A stretch of 5,398 nucleotides of DNA from Gammaproteobacteria bacterium (GTDB lineage: Bacteria > Pseudomonadota > Gammaproteobacteria > UWMA-0217), in NCBI GenBank assembly GCA_027031685.1, contig JALVPS010000214.1:1-5398 (forward strand), written 5' to 3'. Each line of letters starts with the position of its first letter. The first letter of the stretch is position 1. The position numbers and the translations under genes were made by a program. The notes beneath the pieces were generated by a model that worked only from the letters and a program-made list of their open reading frames with translations, was not told the origin of the DNA and did not search any database. This document shows positions 1 to 5,398 of this stretch, piece after piece.

Positions 1-726
1 CTGCTGCGCGCCGCCGGTCGGGCCATTGCCGACTTCGGCATGATCCGCGCCGGCGACCGCATCCTGCTCGGCCTGTCCGGCGGCAAGGACTCGCTGTCCC
101 TGCTGCACGTGCTGGCCCATCTGCAGCACCACGCGCCGGTGGACTTCGAGCTGGCGGCGGTGACCATCGACCCGCTGGCCGGCACCTACACCCCCGCTCC
201 CCTGGGTCCGTGGCTGGCCGAGCGCGGCATCCGCTGGTTCCACGTGCGCGAACCCATCGTCGAGCTGGCCGGCAGGCACATGGACAACGACTCCTACTGC
301 GCCTTCTGCGCGCGCATGCGGCGCGGCCTGATGTACAAGACCTGCCGCGCCCACGGCTACAACGTGCTGGCCCTGGGCCAGCACCTGGACGACCTGGCCG
401 AGAGCTTTCTCATGTCCGCCTTCCACGGTGGCCGGCTGCAGACCATGAAGGCCCACTACCGGGTGGACGCCGGCGACCTGCGCGTGATCCGCCCCCTGGT
501 GTACGCCCGCGAGCGCCAACTGCGCGACTTCGCCCGTCAGGCGAGCCTGCCGGTGATCGAGGAGAACTGCCCGTCCTGCTTCGCCATGCCCACCCAGCGC
601 GAGCACATGAAGCGCCTGCTGGCCGAGGAGGAACGCCACAACCCGCGCCTGTTCAAGACGCTGCGCACCACCCTGCTGCCCCTCATGCGCGAGGGCATGC
701 CCGACGACGAGGGCGGCGATGCGTGA
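1..726 (+). CDS. TtcA-family PP-loop ATPase (tRNA 2-thiocytidine synthetase-like), 5' end outside window
   Basis: The frame is open from base 1. The residues before the internal Met at 40 (LLRAAGRAIADFG) match the usual TtcA N-terminal region, so that Met is not the start and the true start lies off-window. The PP-loop SGGKDS is at bases 76-93; in this family it binds ATP and adenylates the target base. The CxxC pair in YCAFCARMRRG (Cys codons 298-300 and 307-309) and the downstream CPSC (568-579) correspond to the cysteines that hold the Fe-S cluster in TtcA. Classical TtcA thiolates C32 of some tRNAs in the cytoplasm. Differences from E. coli TtcA are GQHLDD where that enzyme has GHHRDD, an ENCPSC context, and a C-terminal tail rich in charged residues. 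It may therefore be a TtcA-like paralogue with another substrate. Family membership is firm; the exact reaction is inferred. It overlaps the next gene by 8 bases. Confidence 0.86.
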   Translation: MLRAAGRAIADFGMIRAGDRILLGLSGGKDSLSLLHVLAHLQHHAPVDFELAAVTIDPLAGTYTPAPLGPWLAERGIRWFHVREPIVELAGRHMDNDSYCAFCARMRRGLMYKTCRAHGYNVLALGQHLDDLAESFLMSAFHGGRLQTMKAHYRVDAGDLRVIRPLVYARERQLRDFARQASLPVIEENCPSCFAMPTQREHMKRLLAEEERHNPRLFKTLRTTLLPLMREGMPDDEGGDA

Positions 727-1588
727 CCGGCTGGCCCTGCACTTCCTGCTGGGCCTGCGCCATCTGCCCCTGGGCCCGGCGCAGCGGCTGGGGCGGGCCA
801 CCGCCGGCGCCCTGTGGCCGCTGGCCAGGCGTGCCCGCCGCGTGACCCGGGCCAACCTGGCCGCCTGTTTCCCGGACGCCGACGACGCCTGGCGCCAGGC
901 CATCGCCCGCGAGAGCTTCCGCCAGCTGGGGGCGGCCCTGTTCGAGGCGCCGCGCCTGTGGCGCACGGACGGCGCGACGCTCACCGCGCAGCTCGACAAC
1001 CCGGCCGCCCTGCACGAGATCCTGGACCGCTACCGGCGCGGCGAGGGGCTGGTCATCGCCTGCCCCCACCTGGGCAGCTGGGAGTACATCGGCCTGCTGT
1101 TCGCCCATCACACGCGCATGACCAACCTGTACCGGCCGCCGCGCATGACCAGCCTGGACGGGCTGCTGCGCGACGGCCGCCAGCACACCGGCGCCACCCT
1201 GGTGCCCACCGACGCCAGCGGCGTGCGCGCCCTGGCCCGGGCCCTGGCCCAGGGCGAGTGCATCGGCATCCTGCCCGACCAGGAGCCGCAGGCCGGCGCC
1301 GGCACCTTCGCCCCCTTCTTCGACCAGCCTGCCCTGACCATGACCCTGCTCACGCGGCTGGTGCGCAAGCGTCGCACGCCGGTGTGCTTCGTGGTGGCCG
1401 AGCGCCGCCGCGGGGGACGCTTCCGCCTGCACCACCACTGGGCCGACGAGGCCCTCTACCACCCGGAGCACGGCCCGGCCGCCCTCAACCGCAGCGTGGA
1501 GCGGCTGGTGCGCGCCCTGCCGGGACAGTACAACTGGGCCTACAAGCGGTTCCGGGAACGGCCGCCGGGGCTGGCGGCGCTCTATTGA
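719..1588 (+). CDS. LpxL/HtrB-family lipid A (or related lysophospholipid) acyltransferase
   Basis: This 289-residue protein belongs to the bacterial lipid A acyltransferase family (LpxL/LpxM/LpxP), which adds a secondary acyl chain to lipid A or a related lipid at the inner face of the inner membrane. The catalytic HX4(D/E) motif is in CPHLGSWEYIG, with His117 and Glu122. LPDQEP (185-190) and the C-terminal QYNWAYKRFRERP (270-282) are further family signatures. The N-terminal 35 residues are hydrophobic and basic, as expected for a membrane-associated segment. E. coli LpxL has 306 residues, so length is normal. The ATG at 719 is preceded by GAGGG at 709-713 with 5-base spacing and overlaps the stop of the TtcA-like gene, implying coupled translation. 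Which acceptor and acyl chain it uses cannot be told from sequence, so no specific lpx symbol is given. Confidence 0.9.
   Translation: MRDRLALHFLLGLRHLPLGPAQRLGRATAGALWPLARRARRVTRANLAACFPDADDAWRQAIARESFRQLGAALFEAPRLWRTDGATLTAQLDNPAALHEILDRYRRGEGLVIACPHLGSWEYIGLLFAHHTRMTNLYRPPRMTSLDGLLRDGRQHTGATLVPTDASGVRALARALAQGECIGILPDQEPQAGAGTFAPFFDQPALTMTLLTRLVRKRRTPVCFVVAERRRGGRFRLHHHWADEALYHPEHGPAALNRSVERLVRALPGQYNWAYKRFRERPPGLAALY
1561..1578. other. GC-rich inverted repeat at convergent gene ends
   Basis: GCCGCC (1561-1566) and GGCGGC (1573-1578) form a perfect 6-bp stem with a 6-base loop, inside the last codons of the acyltransferase gene and just ahead of the 19-base gap between the convergent genes. 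There is no T-run after it on either strand, so it is not a convincing intrinsic terminator. In DNA this GC-rich such a stem may be chance. No other hairpin candidate was noticed at the convergent junction (1589-1607). Confidence 0.25.
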
Positions 1589-1607
1589 GGCAGGAGCGGG
1601 GTGGCGG

Positions 1608-2591
1608 TCAGGCGCCGTCCAGGCGCACCAGCATGCGGCCGTGGCTCTGAGCGGCCAGCATGCGCTCGCACCAGGCGGGCACCTCGTCCAGGGCGATCTC
1701 GCCGGCGGCGATGTCGTCCAGCCGCGGCGGGCGCAGCGGGCCGGCCAGGCGCTGCCAGATGGCGCGGCGGCGCTCGGCGGGCACGTCCACCGAATTGATG
1801 CCCAGCAGGCTGATGCCGCGCAGGATGAAGGGCATGACGGTGGTCTCCAGCAGGTAGCCGGCGGCCAGCCCCACGGCGGCGATGTTGCCGTGCGGGCGCA
1901 CGGTGCGCGTCAGCCAGGCCAGCCAGTCGTCGCCCAGCATGTCGATGGCCCCACCCCAGCGGGCGGTCTCCAGCGGCTTCTCGCCGAAGTCCACGTCCTG
2001 CCGCAGCAGGATCTCGGCCGCGCCCAGACCGCGCAGCCAGTCGGCCCGGTCGGCCTTGCCGGTGACCGCCACCACATCAAAGCCCAGCCCGGCCAGCATC
2101 TGGACGGCCAGGCTGCCCACCCCGCCGGTGGCGCCGGTGACCACCATCGGCCCCAGGTCCGGCCGCTGGTGGTTCTCCTCCAGGCGCTGGATGGCTAGGG
2201 CGGCGGTGAAGCCGGCGGTGCCCAGCAGCATGGCCTGGCGCGGCGTCAGGCCGGCCGGCAGGGCCACCACGCAGTCGCCCGGCACGCGCACCCACGCCGC
2301 GTAGCCGCCGTCGATGCGCTCGCCCAGCCCGCAGCCGGTGACCAGCACGGCATCGCCCGGCCGCCAGCGGGGATCGGCGCTGGCCAGCACCTCGCCGGCC
2401 ACGTCGATGCCGGGGGTGAGCGGCAGGCGGCGCAGGATGCGGGCGCGGCCGGTGACGGCCAGGGCGTCCTTGTAGTTGACGGCGCTGTAACGGCCGGCGA
2501 TGACCACCTCGTCGGGGCCCGGTTCGGGCGGGGCCGGCTGGGGCTCCAGCTGGCAGTGGCGGTCGGCGAAGCAGCGCAGGGCCCGGCTCAC
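1608..2591 (-). CDS. yhdH: YhdH/AcuI-type MDR oxidoreductase (acrylyl-CoA reductase family)
   Basis: The 327-residue product matches the YhdH/AcuI group of zinc-free medium-chain dehydrogenase/reductases; E. coli YhdH has 324 residues. Visible family blocks are SAVNYKDALAVTG (36-48), LTPGIDVAGEV (58-68), LGTAGFTAALA (123-133), the NADPH-binding loop VTGATGGVGSLAV (151-163), GGAIDMLGD (213-221) and TVMPFILRGISLLGINSV (251-268). Characterised AcuI/YhdH enzymes use NADPH to reduce acrylyl-CoA to propionyl-CoA, removing a toxic electrophile; many homologues are labelled only quinone oxidoreductase. The GTG start at 2591 is chosen because it aligns with family N-termini, has GGAGGAGG 7 bases upstream, and overlaps the thioesterase stop as GTGA. 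The frame stays open upstream but there lies over the thioesterase gene. It is the last gene of the operon. Family assignment is very firm; the substrate here is inferred. Confidence 0.95.
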   Translation of the reverse strand: MSRALRCFADRHCQLEPQPAPPEPGPDEVVIAGRYSAVNYKDALAVTGRARILRRLPLTPGIDVAGEVLASADPRWRPGDAVLVTGCGLGERIDGGYAAWVRVPGDCVVALPAGLTPRQAMLLGTAGFTAALAIQRLEENHQRPDLGPMVVTGATGGVGSLAVQMLAGLGFDVVAVTGKADRADWLRGLGAAEILLRQDVDFGEKPLETARWGGAIDMLGDDWLAWLTRTVRPHGNIAAVGLAAGYLLETTVMPFILRGISLLGINSVDVPAERRRAIWQRLAGPLRPPRLDDIAAGEIALDEVPAWCERMLAAQSHGRMLVRLDGA

Positions 2592-2989
2592 GACGCCGCC
2601 TCCTCCACCGGCCGCGGCCGGCCGTGCTCGTCCACCGCCACGTACACCACCTCGGCGCGGGCCACGCGGATGATCTGCGGCGCGCGCGGGTGGCGCTCCA
2701 CGTACACCGTCACCTCGGTGGTCATGGAGGTGCGCCCCACGCGGGTGATGCGGGCGTACACGCTCACCATGTCGCCCACGTGCACCGGCTGCTCGAAGAC
2801 GAAGCGGTTGACGGCCACGGTGACCACCCGCCCGCGGCTGCGCCGCACGCAGGGGATGCTGCCGGCGATGTCCACCTGGCTCATGACCCAGCCGCCGAAG
2901 ATGTCGCCGCCGGCGTTGGTGTGTTCCGGCGTGGCCGGCACGCGGATCTGCAGGTCCTCGGCGGGGGGCAGGGTGTCCGGGCTGTTCAT
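2588..2989 (-). CDS. yciA: YciA-type hotdog-fold acyl-CoA thioesterase
   Basis: At 133 residues it matches E. coli YciA (132) in length and layout: a single hotdog domain that hydrolyses acyl-CoA to free acid and CoA in the cytoplasm, with broad chain-length range in known members. The active-site block [20 protein letters not shown] (24-43) is intact. Asp40 sits where the catalytic Asp44 of Haemophilus YciA lies, and Asn25 and Gly28 are also kept. Further conserved stretches are [13 protein letters not shown] (53-65), [11 protein letters not shown] (71-81) and [12 protein letters not shown] (116-127). The ATG at 2989 has AGGA 6 bases upstream and overlaps the ligase stop as ATGA; its own stop overlaps the reductase start as GTGA. 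It therefore sits translationally coupled between an enzyme that makes acyl-CoA and one that reduces enoyl-CoA. Family membership is near certain; the physiological substrate is unknown. Confidence 0.95.
   Translation of the reverse strand: MNSPDTLPPAEDLQIRVPATPEHTNAGGDIFGGWVMSQVDIAGSIPCVRRSRGRVVTVAVNRFVFEQPVHVGDMVSVYARITRVGRTSMTTEVTVYVERHPRAPQIIRVARAEVVYVAVDEHGRPRPVEEAAS
2599..2606 (-). promoter_or_regulatory. Strong ribosome binding site for the GTG-started reductase gene
   Basis: Read on the - strand the bases are GGAGGAGG, 7 bases before the GTG at 2591-2589. It lies inside the last codons of the thioesterase gene. This near-perfect Shine-Dalgarno sequence decides the GTG start in a frame that otherwise runs far upstream. 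Confidence 0.8.
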
Positions 2990-4791
2990 CGCACGTCCTG
3001 GTAGAGGGCCTCGACGGCCTCGGCATGGCGGCGCAGCACCTGCGGCCGCTTGACCTTGAGGGTGGGGGTGAGCAGGCCGTCGTCCACCGTCCACGGTTCC
3101 AGCGACAGCCAGGCGCGGCGGATGACGGCGTAGCCGGGGAACTCGGCCAGGCGCTTCTGGATGCGCGCCAGCACGGCCTTTTCCACGAAGCGCTCGCGCA
3201 GGCTGGCGGGGTCGTCGGGATCGACGCCCAGCTCCTCCGCCAGTCGGGCCCACTCGTCGCGGTTGAGCACCACCAGGGCGGCCAGGAAGGGCCGCCCCTC
3301 GCCGATGACCATGACCTGGTCGATGAGCGGGTCGAGGGCGATGGCCATCTCCATGTCGGCGGGCGGCACCTTCTCGCCGTTGGTGAGCACGATGATGTCC
3401 TTGATGCGGCCGGTGATATAGATGTGGCCGCCCTCGTCGATGCGCGCCTGGTCGCCGGTGTGGAACCAGCCCTCCTCGTCGATGGCCGCGCGGGTGGCCT
3501 GCTCGTTCTGCCAGTAGCCCATCATTACCGACGGGCTGCGCGTGAGCAGCTCGTCCTGCGGGCCGATGCGCACCTCGATGCCGTCCAGGGCCAGGCCCAC
3601 GCTGTCCGGGATGTTGTCGTCGGGGCGGTTGGCGCTGATCACCGGGCTGGTCTCGGTCAGCCCGTAGCCCTGCAGCAGCGGCAGGCCCAGGCCGATGAAC
3701 AGGCGCGCGATCTCCGGCGGCATGGCCGCCCCGCCGCACACCGCGTAGCGCAGGCGGCCGCCCAGGCGGGCCATGACCTTGTCCGCCACCAGCCGCTTGA
3801 GCAGCGGCCACAGCAGGAGGCGCGGATGCCAGCCGGCCCGCCCCTGCTGCACCAGGAAGCGGTGCCAGCCCACGGCCACGGCCAGCTCGAACAGGCGCCG
3901 GGCGCGCGGCGACTGCCTGGCCAGGTTGCCCTGGATGCGGGCGTACACCCGCTCGTAGATGCGCGGCACGGAGATGAGGATGGTGGGCTGCTGGCGCAGC
4001 AGGTCGTCGGCCAGCTGCTGCACGGAGCGGGCGTACACCACCTCCGCCCCCACCAGCATGGGCAGGTAGTAGCCGGCCGTGCGCTCCAGCATGTGCGACA
4101 GGGGCAGGAAGGACAGGAAGCGGTCCTCGCCGGACAGCATGTGGCCGTACACGCGGGCCGTGGCCTGGGCGTTGTAGAGGATGTTGCGGTGGCTGAGCAT
4201 GACCCCCTTGGGCCGCCCGGTGGTGCCGGAGGTGTAGACGATGGTGGCCAGCTCGTCGGTGGCCGACTCGCGCGCCAGCACCTCGCCCTCCAGGCCGAAC
4301 AGCCAGGCGTTGAGCGACTCCAGCCGCTCGTCCTGGGGCTCGTCCTCCGCCTCGATGCGCGTGACGCTCACGATGCGCTGCAGGCCGGCCAGCTCGTCCT
4401 TCACCTTCTGCAGGCGCTTCCAGTGGCGCCGGCCCTCCACCACCAGCAGCTTCACCCCCGCCTCGCGCACGATATAGGCCACGTTGTCGGGCCGGTCGTC
4501 CACGTACAGGGGCACGGTCACCAAGCCCAGGCCCAGGGCCGCCTGGTCGAACACCACCCACTCGCGCGAGTTGCGCAGCATGATGGCCACCCGGTCGCCG
4601 GGGGCCAGCCCCTCCTTGAGGAAGGCCTGCTGCCAGCGCCCCACCTCGGTGGCCATGGCCGCCCAGGGGGTGGCGCACCACTCGCTGGCGGCCGGGTCGA
4701 AGTGGCGGTAGGCCACCTTGGTGGGGGTGGCCGCCACGCGCTCGCGGAACAGCGCGGGCAGGGAGGTGAGTCGGGCGGGATTCAGCGACAT
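2986..4791 (-). CDS. Long-chain acyl-CoA synthetase (AMP-forming, FAA1/FadD15-like)
   Basis: This 601-residue enzyme belongs to the ANL adenylate-forming superfamily and looks like the FAA1 (COG1022) branch, which converts a fatty acid, ATP and CoA into acyl-CoA, AMP and pyrophosphate. The motifs run in order: P-loop [11 protein letters not shown] (186-196), LPLSHMLER (229-237), GYGLTET (375-381), GYWQNEQAT (425-433), EGWFHTGD (440-447), the hinge [17 protein letters not shown] (461-477), and a C-terminal TPTLKVKRP in which Lys579 is the likely catalytic lysine. All are intact. Length is normal for the group and longer than E. coli FadD (561). The ATG at 4791 is preferred over an upstream in-frame start at 4839 because GGAG lies 5 bases before it and the upstream extension overlaps the preceding gene. 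Its stop overlaps the thioesterase ATG. Chain length of the substrate is not readable from sequence. Confidence 0.93.
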   Translation of the reverse strand: MSLNPARLTSLPALFRERVAATPTKVAYRHFDPAASEWCATPWAAMATEVGRWQQAFLKEGLAPGDRVAIMLRNSREWVVFDQAALGLGLVTVPLYVDDRPDNVAYIVREAGVKLLVVEGRRHWKRLQKVKDELAGLQRIVSVTRIEAEDEPQDERLESLNAWLFGLEGEVLARESATDELATIVYTSGTTGRPKGVMLSHRNILYNAQATARVYGHMLSGEDRFLSFLPLSHMLERTAGYYLPMLVGAEVVYARSVQQLADDLLRQQPTILISVPRIYERVYARIQGNLARQSPRARRLFELAVAVGWHRFLVQQGRAGWHPRLLLWPLLKRLVADKVMARLGGRLRYAVCGGAAMPPEIARLFIGLGLPLLQGYGLTETSPVISANRPDDNIPDSVGLALDGIEVRIGPQDELLTRSPSVMMGYWQNEQATRAAIDEEGWFHTGDQARIDEGGHIYITGRIKDIIVLTNGEKVPPADMEMAIALDPLIDQVMVIGEGRPFLAALVVLNRDEWARLAEELGVDPDDPASLRERFVEKAVLARIQKRLAEFPGYAVIRRAWLSLEPWTVDDGLLTPTLKVKRPQVLRRHAEAVEALYQDVR

Positions 4792-4793
4792 GG

Positions 4794-5318
4794 TCACTCC
4801 AGCAGGCGGGCCAGCCACAGGCGCAGGCGCAGGCCCCAAGCTGTGGTATAGCCCATTTCACGAAAACGCACCCGGCCGGCGCCGTCCACCACGTAGAAGG
4901 CCGGCACCGCGCTCACCCCCAGGCGCTGCGCCAGGGCGCCGCTCTCGTCCACCACCGTGCGCCAGTGCAGGCCGTGCACCTCGAGGAAGGCGCGCACCTT
5001 GTCGGCATCGCCGGACTGCATGGCCACCGTGAGCACCGGCCAGTCCCGCGCCACGCTGGCCACCGCGCCGCGCTCGAGGCGGCAGATGCGGCACCAGCTG
5101 GCCCACACGTGCAGCAGCCAGGGACGGCCCCGGTAGTCGGCCAGCGACACGGGCCGGCCGTCCAGGTCGGTGGCGTGCAGGTCCGGCAGCGGGCCGTGCA
5201 GCATGTCGCGCTGCAACCAGGCGCGCGCCCCCAGGTACAGGGCCAGAAACCGCAGGGCCTCCCCCGCCAGCAGCACGGCGCGGCGGCCGCGGGAGACGGG
5301 CGGGGATTGGAAGATCAC
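4794..5318 (-). CDS. Membrane-anchored thioredoxin-fold protein disulfide oxidoreductase (ScsD/TlpA-like)
   Basis: The 174-residue product has one hydrophobic N-terminal segment (about 14-31) after basic residues, then a thioredoxin-like domain predicted to face the periplasm. The redox motif is WASWCRIC, with Cys76 and Cys79; the probable cis-proline is Pro139 in [10 protein letters not shown]. The end, [19 protein letters not shown] (155-173), strongly resembles the tail of ScsD-type proteins (GWT..WGMKLRLWWA). Such proteins reduce or exchange disulfides of envelope proteins, and ScsD is linked to copper tolerance. The CRIC dipeptide differs from WCGPC of thioredoxin and WCGVC of ScsD, so its redox potential is not predictable. 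The start is a GTG at 5318 chosen by length and membrane-segment position; no good ribosome site precedes it and the frame is open to the window edge, so the true start could be upstream. Its stop is 2 bases before the ligase ATG. Confidence 0.85.
   Translation of the reverse strand: MIFQSPPVSRGRRAVLLAGEALRFLALYLGARAWLQRDMLHGPLPDLHATDLDGRPVSLADYRGRPWLLHVWASWCRICRLERGAVASVARDWPVLTVAMQSGDADKVRAFLEVHGLHWRTVVDESGALAQRLGVSAVPAFYVVDGAGRVRFREMGYTTAWGLRLRLWLARLLE
4797..4800 (-). promoter_or_regulatory. Ribosome binding site deciding the acyl-CoA ligase start
   Basis: On the - strand GGAG ends 5 bases before the ATG at 4791-4789 and lies in the final codons of the ScsD-like gene. It supports the short form of the ligase and translation coupled to the upstream gene. 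Confidence 0.65.
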
Positions 5319-5398
5319 TTCAGCCGTTGCAGGCGGGTCAGGGAAGTGCTCCTGAAGAAAGACGCAGGAAAGGAAGATCCCTTTGCAGGATGATGTAC
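5319..5398. other. Lower-GC region upstream of the - strand operon, no supportable gene
   Basis: These 80 bases are clearly poorer in GC than the flanking genes and lack their GC-rich third positions, which suggests a leader or promoter region. The - strand shows open frames to the window edge in the phase of the ScsD-like gene and in one other phase (stop at 5317-5315); the third phase stops at 5340-5338. An upstream gene tail can therefore not be excluded. A 5-bp inverted repeat (TCCTG 5350-5354, CAGGA 5365-5369), another (AAAGG 5369-5373, CCTTT 5380-5384) and a GCAGGA direct repeat (5364-5369, 5385-5390) are visible but short. No convincing -35/-10 pair was found on either strand. Confidence 0.4.

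Noticed and set aside
683..1471. 262-codon - strand frame opposite the acyltransferase gene
   Set aside because: Compositionally biased shadow without motifs; the + strand frame has the complete acyltransferase signatures.
814..1650. 278-codon + strand frame within the acyltransferase gene in another phase
   Set aside because: Arginine/proline/alanine-rich out-of-phase frame typical of high-GC DNA.
2592..3026. Upstream extension of the reductase frame to 472 residues
   Set aside because: The added part is compositional shadow of the thioesterase gene; the GTG at 2591 fits family length and has a strong ribosome site.
3025..4851. 608-codon open frame on the + strand opposite the acyl-CoA ligase gene
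   Set aside because: It is a mirror frame of a high-GC gene: rich in H, Q, A, G, L and V with no recognisable domain, while the - strand frame carries every ANL motif.
2992..4861. In-frame upstream extension of the thioesterase reading frame giving a 757-residue protein
   Set aside because: The extension lies over the ligase in another phase, is low-complexity A/G/P/R/H sequence, and the YciA family starts at the ATG at 2989, which has its own ribosome site.
5369..5384. AAAGG/CCTTT inverted repeat considered as an operator or terminator
   Set aside because: A 5-bp stem with no T-run and no known operator match is not more than chance would give.

Overview
The window is high-GC DNA (roughly 70% G+C in the genes) and gene-dense. 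The protein families (TtcA-type PP-loop ATPase, lipid A acyltransferase, YhdH/AcuI reductase, YciA thioesterase, FAA1-type acyl-CoA ligase, ScsD-like thioredoxin) point to a Gram-negative proteobacterium, most likely a high-GC gammaproteobacterium. A narrower placement cannot be supported. No mobile element, CRISPR array, tRNA, rRNA or obvious foreign segment was seen, so this looks like ordinary chromosomal core or near-core DNA.

Layout: two convergent gene groups meet near position 1600. On the + strand, a TtcA-family ATPase gene cut by the left window edge (1-726) overlaps by 8 bases a LpxL/HtrB-family acyltransferase gene (719-1588). On the - strand, read from right to left, lie a membrane-anchored ScsD-like thioredoxin-fold protein (5318-4794), a long-chain acyl-CoA ligase (4791-2986), a YciA-type acyl-CoA thioesterase (2989-2588) and a YhdH/AcuI-type quinone oxidoreductase/acrylyl-CoA reductase (2591-1608). 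The first - strand junction is a 2-base gap. The next two are 4-base stop/start overlaps (ATGA and GTGA), so the four genes look like one operon. The operon's promoter is probably at or beyond the right edge. The last 80 bases (5319-5398) are lower in GC, and no gene could be supported there.

Function: ligase, thioesterase and reductase all handle acyl-CoA thioesters, so the - strand operon is best read as an acyl-CoA module: activation of free acids, reduction of a reactive 2-enoyl (acrylyl-type) CoA, and release of free acid and CoA. The redox protein in front may be a passenger or an envelope partner. The + strand pair combines a tRNA-thiolation-type ATPase with an envelope lipid acyltransferase, with no evident shared pathway. 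The most interesting points are the translationally coupled ligase/thioesterase/reductase trio and the departure of the TtcA-like protein from classical TtcA. I found no clear case for a wholly new system.
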